Shown here: positions 42,071 through 49,403 of the stretch, in pieces
Numbering within the stretch: position 1 is the stretch's first letter
Layout of the letters: every line of letters starts with the position of its first letter
From: Bin87 sp965115825
GTDB lineage: Bacteria; Chloroflexota; Dehalococcoidia; Lucifugimonadales; UBA3495
Assembly (NCBI GenBank): GCA_965115825.1
Contig: OZ220464.1
Coordinates: 2,852,001 to 2,916,000, forward strand
Length of the DNA stretch: 64,000 bases
Direction: 5' to 3'
Program-made: the position numbers and the translations under genes
The notes under the pieces: model-generated
Databases searched by the model: none
What the model saw: only the letters and a program-made list of their open reading frames with translations
Told to the model about the DNA's origin: nothing

Positions 42071-42769
42071 TTATGCCGGGCGAACAGCGGCGATTTCGCG
42101 GAGGATGGGCAGCAGGGCGTTAACGCTGGCTACATAACTGCGGGGGTTCTGCAAGCGCATCAGGCCGCGTAATTGATCCAATCGGGCTTTTGAATAATAT
42201 GGGCCATCCACCAGAACGAAAAGCGCAACGCCGTTGTTGATGCGCTGCTGGAAATTTCGCAGCAGCGACTGGACCTCGTTGAACTGGTTATCCTGGTTCC
42301 CTCCGCCTTCCTTTGTGTATTTTTGGGCAGCGTAGCAAACTACGGTACCGGTACGCCACTGGAAATCGATCGATTTTGACGGTGGACGTGCGCCAGCCAA
42401 TTGAGCCCGGGTGACAATTTGACCATCGCCATTAATATAGCAAGCGTTGGGGCCGCTTGATGGTAGCTTACGAAACTCAGTAACGTATGACAGCTTTTCA
42501 ACATAATCAGCAGCAGTTCTTTCATGGACGTTTTGACGACGGGCTTCTCGAGCCAAAACCGCTGCCAGTGGCCCGTTAGGATTCGCTTCCAAATCCCGCC
42601 AGAAATCGGCCTCGGGAACGTCAAATTGTTCTGCAAAATGCAGTATGCGCGTTCGCAGTCGCTCCGACCTTCGGGCGATTTCTTTTACCATTTCTGCACG
42701 ATTAGCCAAGTTTTGCTGATGCTCAATCGCCTCGAAATCTAGCGGTGATGAGTGCTGTTGTTCTGCCAT
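42071..42769 (-). CDS. putative type II restriction endonuclease
   Basis: A 232-residue protein whose ribosome binding site (GTAGGAG) overlaps the stop codon of the DNA methyltransferase upstream, so the two are translationally linked. The middle has 'KSIDFQWRTGTVVCYAAQKYTKEGGGNQDNQ', a D-(X)n-QxK arrangement seen in variant PD-(D/E)XK restriction enzymes. I do not recognise the exact family or recognition site. The N-terminal ~90 residues look helical. ATG at 42769 is preferred over the GTG at 42778 by ribosome-binding-site spacing (8 bp). Confidence 0.72.
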   Translation of the reverse strand: MAEQQHSSPLDFEAIEHQQNLANRAEMVKEIARRSERLRTRILHFAEQFDVPEADFWRDLEANPNGPLAAVLAREARRQNVHERTAADYVEKLSYVTEFRKLPSSGPNACYINGDGQIVTRAQLAGARPPSKSIDFQWRTGTVVCYAAQKYTKEGGGNQDNQFNEVQSLLRNFQQRINNGVALFVLVDGPYYSKARLDQLRGLMRLQNPRSYVASVNALLPILREIAAVRPA

Positions 42770-42780
42770 GCTATTCACTC

Positions 42781-43776
42781 CTACGCCAGGCGTTGCCAGC
42801 TAATCTGCCGGTCGCGCAGGCGTTTTTCAATCACCTGCTGGGCTGCTGGGGAGTCGTCCATGCCTATGAAGCGGCGGCCGAGCCGCGCCGCCGTTAGCAG
42901 TGTGGTTCCGCTGCCGGCGTAGCAGTCCAGCACGGTGTCGCCGGGGTTGGATGAGGTGCGGATGATGCGTTCCAGCACCTTGGCGTTCTTCTGAGTTGGG
43001 TACGCTGGTCGCTGGGGGTCTTTGTAGAGCCAGACGTCCTGCGGGAGTTTGCCGGCGGCTTCGCTGGCGTAGCGGATTTTGCGGGGATTGCCGGTAGGGC
43101 TCCAGACGATGAGGCCCGCGGCGTCCAGCTGGTCCAGTCGGGCCGGCGGGTAGCGCCAGTGGCGGCCGGGCGGGGGCGGCATATCGCGCCAGGGCTGCCC
43201 GGTGGGGCCGTTGGCGGTGACGCCGGGCGCGTGCAGCGGCGTGGTGGCATAGCGGCGTCCGGCGGAGTCGGTGTGCGGGTACAGGCGGGCCATCTCGTCA
43301 TCCGACAGCGGCTCGCGCTGCGGATGCCAGGTGATGCGCTCCGGGGACACCGAGTAGAACAGGATGGCGTCCTTGACGTTGCCGTACGAATAGCGGTCGA
43401 AGTTCTTGGGGTTGCACTTGATGCGGGTGATGCTGTTGCGAAAGTTCTCGGGGCCGAAAACGTCATCCAAGAGCAGACGGACGCGGTGTTCCATCTTGAC
43501 GTCGATGTGGACGTAGAGCGATGCGGCGGGCGACGTTATGCTACGAATGGCGGACAGGCGTTCGCTCAGGGCGTCCAGGTAGGCGGAACCGCGCAGCCGG
43601 TCGGAGTAGGCCAGCCGGCCGGATGCGCTGACGCTGTTGGCGCGCGCGTCGTCAATCAGAAACTCGTTATTAGTAGCAAAGGGCGGGTCGATATAGACCA
43701 AGTCGACGGTGACGCCCCGGTCGGCCAGCCGGCGCAGGCCGTCCAGGTTATCGCCCGAATGAAACAGGTGGTTCAT
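42781..43776 (-). CDS. DNA methyltransferase (beta-class, N6-adenine or N4-cytosine)
   Basis: A 331-residue amino-methyltransferase. Catalytic motif IV 'VDLVYIDPPFATN' is near residue 30 and precedes the SAM-binding motif I 'VLDCYAGSGTTLLTAARLGRRFIGMD' near residue 283; this order defines the beta class. 'SLYVHIDVKMEHRVR' and 'SYGNVKDAILFYS' are typical of type II/III-like methylases. It forms an R-M pair with the downstream gene. The recognition sequence cannot be read from sequence. Confidence 0.93.
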   Translation of the reverse strand: MNHLFHSGDNLDGLRRLADRGVTVDLVYIDPPFATNNEFLIDDARANSVSASGRLAYSDRLRGSAYLDALSERLSAIRSITSPAASLYVHIDVKMEHRVRLLLDDVFGPENFRNSITRIKCNPKNFDRYSYGNVKDAILFYSVSPERITWHPQREPLSDDEMARLYPHTDSAGRRYATTPLHAPGVTANGPTGQPWRDMPPPPGRHWRYPPARLDQLDAAGLIVWSPTGNPRKIRYASEAAGKLPQDVWLYKDPQRPAYPTQKNAKVLERIIRTSSNPGDTVLDCYAGSGTTLLTAARLGRRFIGMDDSPAAQQVIEKRLRDRQISWQRLA

Positions 43777-43802
43777 GATGCCGGTTGCGGCAAGTCCGGT
43801 CG

Positions 43803-44579
43803 CTATGACAAGCCCGCCTGCGTCAGAATAGCGCGCAGCATCCGCGCCATCTGCGCCTCGTGGCAGTATGCGAAGGCTGCGAACTCGCGGAGGTTGCGGG
43901 CGGCTTCTTCTGTCGGGTCGAAGCGCGCGCCCATAAGATGGTAGTCGCCGGCGAGCTCACGGTTCCAGATTTGCAGCTCGTCGAGGGTCAGCTGCGGCTC
44001 GAACTGAAAGCCGTAGGACGCTCCGCAGCGGAAGGCCATGGGGAAGCGAACGTAGCCGCCATCGCGCCGCAGCATGGTTCCCTGCGCCAACAAAACGCCG
44101 TTGGGCGGCACGGTGAACTGCTCGCCATGGAGGGTGGGAACCAGGGGGATTTTGATTTCGCCGAAGGCCGGATCGGATGCGCCGGCGGCGGTAATGTCGA
44201 TTTTGCGCAGGCCGAACTGGTAGCCGCCGGTGGGAGCGACGGCGCCGCCCAGGGCGCGGGAAAGCAGCTGCGCGCCGAGGCAGACGCCAACTACGGGCGT
44301 GGGCGCGACACTGCCCAAATTGCCCGTCGCGGCGGCCCGCAGGTAGGCTGTCTCCTGACGGAGGGCCGGGTAGTTGTCGTTGGCGGACATGGGGCCGCCG
44401 AGGGAGACTATCAGGGCGACGTCGGACAGGTCAGGGACGTCAAAGGCGGGGAAATCGGGCGCGCCGGCGAACACGGGAACAGCGGCGAGAGTAAAGCCGG
44501 CGTCCTGCAAGACGGCAGTGAAGTTGCCGCCGAGGATTTCGCAAGGGTGGTGTTGGATGATGACGGCGCGTTTGGTCAT
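43803..44579 (-). CDS. class I glutamine amidotransferase-like protein
   Basis: A 258-residue stand-alone class I glutamine amidotransferase domain resembling GMP synthase GATase (COG0518). The nucleophile Cys is in 'PVVGVCLGAQLLSRALGG', and 'LIVSLGGPMSAND' forms the oxyanion-side loop. The usual catalytic His in QFHPE is replaced: the segment here reads 'YGFQFEPQLTLDE'. So either the His is elsewhere or the protein hydrolyses something else. It follows the viperin/R-M stretch and precedes the inverted repeat. Confidence 0.82.
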   Translation of the reverse strand: MTKRAVIIQHHPCEILGGNFTAVLQDAGFTLAAVPVFAGAPDFPAFDVPDLSDVALIVSLGGPMSANDNYPALRQETAYLRAAATGNLGSVAPTPVVGVCLGAQLLSRALGGAVAPTGGYQFGLRKIDITAAGASDPAFGEIKIPLVPTLHGEQFTVPPNGVLLAQGTMLRRDGGYVRFPMAFRCGASYGFQFEPQLTLDELQIWNRELAGDYHLMGARFDPTEEAARNLREFAAFAYCHEAQMARMLRAILTQAGLS

Positions 44580-44867
44580 TATGATGGCGCTGGGCTTAAT
44601 CCGCGCAGCGTGGCGGCGGCGCGAGTGTAACCGATTTTGACAGTTGACCGGGCGATGCCGGGATGAGGCTTTGGGATGGCGGCCCGGCCAGTCTGACCGC
44701 TAAATCCGCTGCCGATTAATGGGGTCAATCGTGTTGGGAATGATAGCACAGGCCGGCGCCGAAACAATCCGTTTCGCTTCGTGATTGCCTTGGCCTGCCC
44801 TCAAACCCCATCCATCCCGTCCATTCCCCCAAAATCCGGCCAAATCACCCGAAATTCCCCCATTCTC
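44580..44867. other. intergenic region before surface paralog 3
   Basis: No gene supported. From about 44800 on the sequence belongs to the right arm of the large inverted repeat. The preceding part is unique and shows nothing recognisable. Confidence 0.6.
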
Positions 44868-44900
44868 GTAATACTCCCGTAATACTTCCCGGTTTATAAT
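44868..44900 (+). promoter_or_regulatory. surface paralog 3 promoter with direct repeats
   Basis: GTAATACT at 44868 and 44879 (11 bp apart), then TATAAT at 44895-44900. The repeats cover the -35 position. The predicted transcript has a ~220-nt leader holding the dispersed repeat and the leader ORF. Confidence 0.65.
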
Positions 44901-45007
44901 GCCTAGCAAACGCCCGGCGCAAGCCGCAACCCACACCACGGAGGCAACCCAAAATCCTGAAAATCCCCAAATCCCGTAAATCCTGATTCTGACAACAAGG
45001 AGGCATC

Positions 45008-45130
45008 ATGCTCATTACCCCCCCCCCCCCCCCCCCCCCCCGAGGTCCACCCCGCCGGACATTCCCACACCATAGTTCCGGCCCCAGCCGGAACCCCACA
45101 CCAGCCACACCGGAGGTTTTATCCATATGA
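45008..45130 (+). CDS. leader ORF with C24 tract, coupled to surface paralog 3
   Basis: ATG at 45008 preceded by AAGGAGG (4-bp spacing). It reads M-L-I-T, seven Pro codons from the C24 run, then 'RGPPRRTFPHHSSGPSRNPT' and onward to TGA at 45128-45130, which overlaps the surface-gene ATG (ATGA). With C25 the frame would meet TAG at 45073; with C23 it would read past the start codon. The leader therefore looks like a frame-dependent translational switch. The predicted peptide (40 residues) itself has no recognised domain. Confidence 0.65.
   Translation: MLITPPPPPPPRGPPRRTFPHHSSGPSRNPTPATPEVLSI
45018..45041. repeat. C24 homopolymer
   Basis: A run of 24 C inside the leader ORF, 85 bp before the surface-gene ATG. 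The left copy has 25, while the flanks are the same length. Confidence 0.95.
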
Positions 45131-48100
45131 AACCCAAACTCCAAAAACTCACACGGTCGGCGCCGCTGGCCATCACGGCTTTGGCAGTGGTCGGCGCGCT
45201 GGCCCTTTTTGGCCTCCTGGCCCTACCTAATCCCGGCCCGGCCAGCGCCCAGGAAGGCGCCTGCGCCGAGGGCGGAACCGGCTTCCAAACCACCCCTACT
45301 GCCAAGCCGGCTGCCCCTACCCTGACGGCCAAAAACATGGCCCTGGCCGTAATGCTCCCCGCTGCGGTGGATGGCCAATCCGCCGCCGCCACCAACGGCA
45401 GCCCGGAATACACCGGGTTCGACATTCAATACCGGCAAGGAACCTCCGGCACCTTCACGGCCTTTACCGGCACGATTACGGTCAACCAGCGCAACCTCTC
45501 CGGGGCGGCGCAGATTGAGGGCCTCACCAACGGCTCCGCCTACGAAGTGCAGGTGCGCGTCACTTGCGCGGCTACCTCCGGCCCCTGGAGTACTTCTGCA
45601 ACGGGAACCCCGGCGGCAACCGTGCCCGGCAAGGTGCAGAATCTAAAGGTGCATCAATTGTGGTGGCTAAGCGCAGCGGACAACCTGGCGCGCGGCACCA
45701 CTACGACAGGCATTGACGTTGTCGATGCGCCCGCAGCTTTCATCCAGGCTTACTGGGATTTGCCGGCGGATGACGGGGGCAGCCCGGTTACCTCCTATCA
45801 CTTTAAGAGCTGGTTTGGCGGAACGACCGCTACCATCGGCACCTCCCTGACCACGGTTCACGACGAAAACTCTTGGAAGAACGACCAGCACCCGAATTAT
45901 CCTACTGAATTCTCAGGCGCTGGATTCGACACTGGGGCGTCTGACAATGGACAGGGCGACCACAACCGTTGGTGGAAGTTCGAGGTGGCGGCCACGAACT
46001 CCGCCGGCACCGGCCCGTTTTCGGAGGTGACCCTCCGGATCGACAAGGACAAGGCGCAGGACTTTGCCAACACCAGAGCCACCGGCACGATTGCGTCGGA
46101 CAGCACCACGTCGGGCGGCGCGCCCAAGCTCACGGTCAAGCTGAACCGCCTGAATGCTAATCTTCCGGTAGGCTCCCGCGTCGCGCTGTTCCTGGAAGAC
46201 GATTTCCAGGTTCCCGATGCCATTCCGGCCAACTCAATCTACTTCGTCGCCAACTCCCCGGCCACCGTCGCCACTGGCAACGGCGCCCCGGTCTACGCCA
46301 CCGAAGCCCCGGAGATTGACACCGACTCCTACTTTGACGATGACAAGGACGACGTTAGCATTACCGTCCGCATCCCTGATATGTGCACCGGAGATTCGGA
46401 CGAATGCGAAGGCTCTAACGGGTTAGACCCAGGCCAGGACTTGACCATGGTCATCCTGGGCAGCTCCGGCATCAAAAACCCACCCGAAGCGGGGACGCAC
46501 ACCGTCGCCTTCGACGTGCTGGGCTTTGACGATTCCCTCCCCGGCCGCATCGAGCGGCTGATGGAAAAGGGCATGGAACTCAGCGCCAAAACCGCTACCG
46601 GCAATCGCACCATCCAGAAGCGTCAAGGGGTGTACGTCAGCACCCTCGCCAAAATCTCCCTCTCCGACACGGACGGCGAGCGTGGCGAAGAGCTGACGGT
46701 AACCGGCAGCGGCTTCAACAACGGCGTCTCCGCTTCCGCTTACGTCGCCCAGCGCAAGGCCGCCCGCTACGCCGTAGCCGAATGGTGGGAAACCCTGGAC
46801 TGCGACAAGATGAAAGCAGCCATGGGCCCCGGCGCCGGCCAGGAGTTCTGCTTCCATTACACGCTGAACGAAACCGAGATGACCTACACCGTCGCCAGCA
46901 AGGACAAGGCGTCCAGCGACAAGGTCTTCGCCCGCCACCTCTGCGAACGGGGCATCATTCCCACCGGAACCGAGGCCGGCAGCGCCACCGTGGGCAGCGA
47001 CGACAAGGTAGCCATCTCCTTTGAGGTTACCGTACCCACCTTCAAGCCCGGCAACAACAACCTCATCTGCGTGGAAGATGGCGAAGCCCGCACCTCCGGC
47101 GAGGATGTTGAGGACTTCGAACTGACGCCCAACATCAGCGTGTCGCCCGCCGAAGGCCAAGCCGGCGATGAGGTAACCGTGTTCGCCGAGGACTTCCCCG
47201 TCGCCGGGGCAGCCTTCGTGGAGCTGAAAGTGGGCGGCGTAGTCATCAAAGACGGCGTACGCTCCACCAGCATCAGCTCCGACGGTTCCGCCACGGCGAC
47301 CTTCAAGCTGCCGCCTCAGAAAGGCACCAAGCGCGTTGACGCCAAGTGGGGAACCAAGTCCGAAGACACCAAAGTAACCATCCTGCCCGCCGTCCTGAAC
47401 GTCAGCAAGATGGAAGTCAATCCCAACGAGCGGATTACCCTCACCGGAACGGGCTTCGCCACGGGCGCCGGCAGCGGCATCATGGCGGAGAAAATCACCA
47501 TCGGCGACGTGCCTCTGTACGTGTACGATGACTCCACGGACAGCGACGACGAAGTCGAGGTGTCCAGCGGCGGCCAGTTCGTCGCCGCCATAGCAGTGTG
47601 GCCCGCTGATGATGCTACTTCCAACCCGACCCTGACGCCGGGCAAGCACAGCATCAAGGTTGTGGACAAGAAGGGTTACGAGGGCGAGGTGGAAATCACC
47701 ATCCTCGAGCCTGCCGTCAGCTCCACGCCGGCTATCGCCGGCCCGCGCGACGTCGTAACCATCTCCGGCGAAAACTGGCCGGTGGACAACCCGGAAAACT
47801 CCATTGACGCCATCACCGTCACGGTAACCGACGGCGACCGGATGCGGCAGTACAGCGTGTACGCCGACGGCTCGGGCCGCTGGTTCATCGAGCATCAGGT
47901 GGACGGCAACGTGCCGATACCCTCCACCAGCGCGATTGAGGCCAAGTACAGCGACCTGGTGCGCTTGGGCGAGTACGAAGTGCCGGCGTCCATCATCATG
48001 GTCGACCCCGGCGAGGGTCAGCCCGGTGATGAAATCACGCTGTCGGTGGAGAAGATGCCGGTGCACTCCCGCGTCAGCCGGATTGAAATCGGCGGTCGGG

Positions 48101-48528
48101 ATGTCATGCCTGCCGGAACGCCCGGCACCGACGGCTCCGGCGCGGTTACGGTGGAAGACATCGTCATCCCGGGCCTTGACCCCGGCACGTACAGCGTGCT
48201 GCTGGAGGTCAACAACACGGTAGCCATCGGCAACTTGGACATCCTCCCCGAAGGGCCCATCGGAACCGGCACGCCGGTGGCCGAAGCGTTGGCGCCGCTG
48301 GGCGACAGCGTGGGCGCGGTGTTCTACTTTGACGGGGTGAGCAAGGAGTGGCTGTTCTACGACCCCCGTCCGGAGTTCGCCGGCCTCAACACCCTGGAGG
48401 AACTGGTAGCCGGCGAGCCCTACTGGATCCTGGTAACCGAGGACGTTGAGGACGTAGCCCTCGGCGGCAAGAGCCGCAGCCTGACCTGCAGCGCCGGCGG
48501 CAACTGCTGGAACCTGATGGTCTGGTAA
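45127..48528 (+). CDS. large secreted FN3/IPT-repeat surface protein (paralog 3)
   Basis: A 1133-residue protein with signal peptide (1-42, hydrophobic core then GPASAQ), FN3 domain 1 (about 58-163), FN3 domain 2 (about 168-310), a Ca-like acidic stretch 'DTDSYFDDDKDD' near residue 400, IPT/TIG-like repeats (for example 'VSKMEVNPNERITLTGTGFA', 'AIAGPRDVVTISGENWPVD', 'VDPGEGQPGDEITLSVEKMP') and the family C-terminal domain ending 'CSAGGNCWNLMVW'. Almost identical to paralog 2 except in the second FN3 domain. Here the leader ORF is in the coupled (C24) configuration, so this is the copy predicted to be favoured. GGAGG is 10 bp before ATG. Confidence 0.88.
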   Translation: MKPKLQKLTRSAPLAITALAVVGALALFGLLALPNPGPASAQEGACAEGGTGFQTTPTAKPAAPTLTAKNMALAVMLPAAVDGQSAAATNGSPEYTGFDIQYRQGTSGTFTAFTGTITVNQRNLSGAAQIEGLTNGSAYEVQVRVTCAATSGPWSTSATGTPAATVPGKVQNLKVHQLWWLSAADNLARGTTTTGIDVVDAPAAFIQAYWDLPADDGGSPVTSYHFKSWFGGTTATIGTSLTTVHDENSWKNDQHPNYPTEFSGAGFDTGASDNGQGDHNRWWKFEVAATNSAGTGPFSEVTLRIDKDKAQDFANTRATGTIASDSTTSGGAPKLTVKLNRLNANLPVGSRVALFLEDDFQVPDAIPANSIYFVANSPATVATGNGAPVYATEAPEIDTDSYFDDDKDDVSITVRIPDMCTGDSDECEGSNGLDPGQDLTMVILGSSGIKNPPEAGTHTVAFDVLGFDDSLPGRIERLMEKGMELSAKTATGNRTIQKRQGVYVSTLAKISLSDTDGERGEELTVTGSGFNNGVSASAYVAQRKAARYAVAEWWETLDCDKMKAAMGPGAGQEFCFHYTLNETEMTYTVASKDKASSDKVFARHLCERGIIPTGTEAGSATVGSDDKVAISFEVTVPTFKPGNNNLICVEDGEARTSGEDVEDFELTPNISVSPAEGQAGDEVTVFAEDFPVAGAAFVELKVGGVVIKDGVRSTSISSDGSATATFKLPPQKGTKRVDAKWGTKSEDTKVTILPAVLNVSKMEVNPNERITLTGTGFATGAGSGIMAEKITIGDVPLYVYDDSTDSDDEVEVSSGGQFVAAIAVWPADDATSNPTLTPGKHSIKVVDKKGYEGEVEITILEPAVSSTPAIAGPRDVVTISGENWPVDNPENSIDAITVTVTDGDRMRQYSVYADGSGRWFIEHQVDGNVPIPSTSAIEAKYSDLVRLGEYEVPASIIMVDPGEGQPGDEITLSVEKMPVHSRVSRIEIGGRDVMPAGTPGTDGSGAVTVEDIVIPGLDPGTYSVLLEVNNTVAIGNLDILPEGPIGTGTPVAEALAPLGDSVGAVFYFDGVSKEWLFYDPRPEFAGLNTLEELVAGEPYWILVTEDVEDVALGGKSRSLTCSAGGNCWNLMVW

Positions 48529-48575
48529 GCCGGCGGCAAACCGCTGCGCTTGCCCGATAGTTGGGAAGCGGCAAC

Positions 48576-48613
48576 GGCAGGGGCGGGTCTGCGGGCCTGC
48601 CCCTGCCGCTTTA
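48576..48613 (+). terminator. terminator of surface paralog 3
   Basis: ggcaggggc / gcccctgcc (9 bp, extendable with one mismatch) followed by gctttatt, 48 bp after the stop. Confidence 0.8.
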
Positions 48614-48703
48614 TTCAGCCCACAACTTGCTTGGCGCAGGATAGTCCCTGATTTCGTACGAAAGCGGCAATCTGCCGAACAAGCGCGTTGGCATCTTTTT
48701 TAG

Positions 48704-48709
48704 TATAAT
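48704..48709 (+). promoter_or_regulatory. -10 box for the C26-like gene
   Basis: TATAAT within an AT-rich stretch (ttttttagtataataaaaac), unusual for this GC-rich DNA, 35 bp before the TTG start. No clear -35. Confidence 0.5.
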
Positions 48710-48743
48710 AAAAACTGGACTTTTCTTCCTGGTAGATTGCCCC

Positions 48744-49382
48744 TTGCCCACCATCGCTATCCCGGCCGACAACAGCAACGGCAGCGACCTGCGCCACGCT
48801 CCAGGCATCCGCGCCGTTGAGACGGCCGGCGGCCACGCTCGCATCATTGACCCCGGCGAAGGCCCCGAAGCCATCGCCGAAGCCGGCGGCCTCTTCATCC
48901 CGGACGGCGCCGCCGCCCATGCCGCCCCTCTCCTCGCCGCCGCCCTCGCCGCCGATATGCCCGTCCTCGCCACTGGAGACGGGATGCACCTCCTCAACTC
49001 CCACTTCGGCGGTCAGCCTCCGGCTCCCGTCGCTCGGCATAATTCCGACGACGGCGCCGCGCCGTTGCGCCATCAAATCTACCTGTCCCCCGGCTCCAAA
49101 GTCGCCGCCATCATCGGCAGCGCCGGTATGTTCCGCGTCAACAGCCGCCACAAACTCGCCCTGCGCGAACCCCAGCGCGCCCAGCGCCTGATGTCCATTG
49201 CCTACCAGCTGGACGATGGAACCATTGAAGGACTGGAAAGCAAGGAACATGGCTGGGTTATCGGCTTGCAGTTCCAGCCCGAACGCCCCGATGAAGCGCC
49301 CTCCGCTTTCAACAGCCTTTTCCTCGGTTTGGTGGAACGCGCCCAGCTGTTTATCGCCAATCGTACATTAAGCGAATCGTAA
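48744..49382 (+). CDS. peptidase C26 / gamma-glutamyl hydrolase-like protein lacking catalytic residues
   Basis: A 212-residue protein with the overall pattern of class I amidotransferase-type C26 enzymes (PuuD-like, gamma-glutamyl-GABA hydrolase): 'MPVLATGDGMHLLNSHFGG', 'FRVNSRHKLAL' and 'AYQLDDGTIEGLESKEHGWVIGLQFQPE' occupy the expected order. However the nucleophile Cys (G-x-C-R-G in active enzymes) is absent, and the catalytic His of QFHPE is Gln. It is therefore probably a pseudoenzyme. It uses a TTG start. It lies 21 bp upstream of gyrA and could share its transcript. Confidence 0.75.
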   Translation: MPTIAIPADNSNGSDLRHAPGIRAVETAGGHARIIDPGEGPEAIAEAGGLFIPDGAAAHAAPLLAAALAADMPVLATGDGMHLLNSHFGGQPPAPVARHNSDDGAAPLRHQIYLSPGSKVAAIIGSAGMFRVNSRHKLALREPQRAQRLMSIAYQLDDGTIEGLESKEHGWVIGLQFQPERPDEAPSAFNSLFLGLVERAQLFIANRTLSES

Positions 49383-49403
49383 CCACAAAAGGAGCGCCAC
49401 ACG

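Larger units (their letters stand above)
44800..48567. repeat. large inverted repeat, right copy
   Basis: Right arm of the ~3.8-kb inverted repeat (left arm 26530-30335). It includes promoter, leader ORF, homopolymer and surface paralog 3, plus ~38 bp after its stop. Confidence 0.85.
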
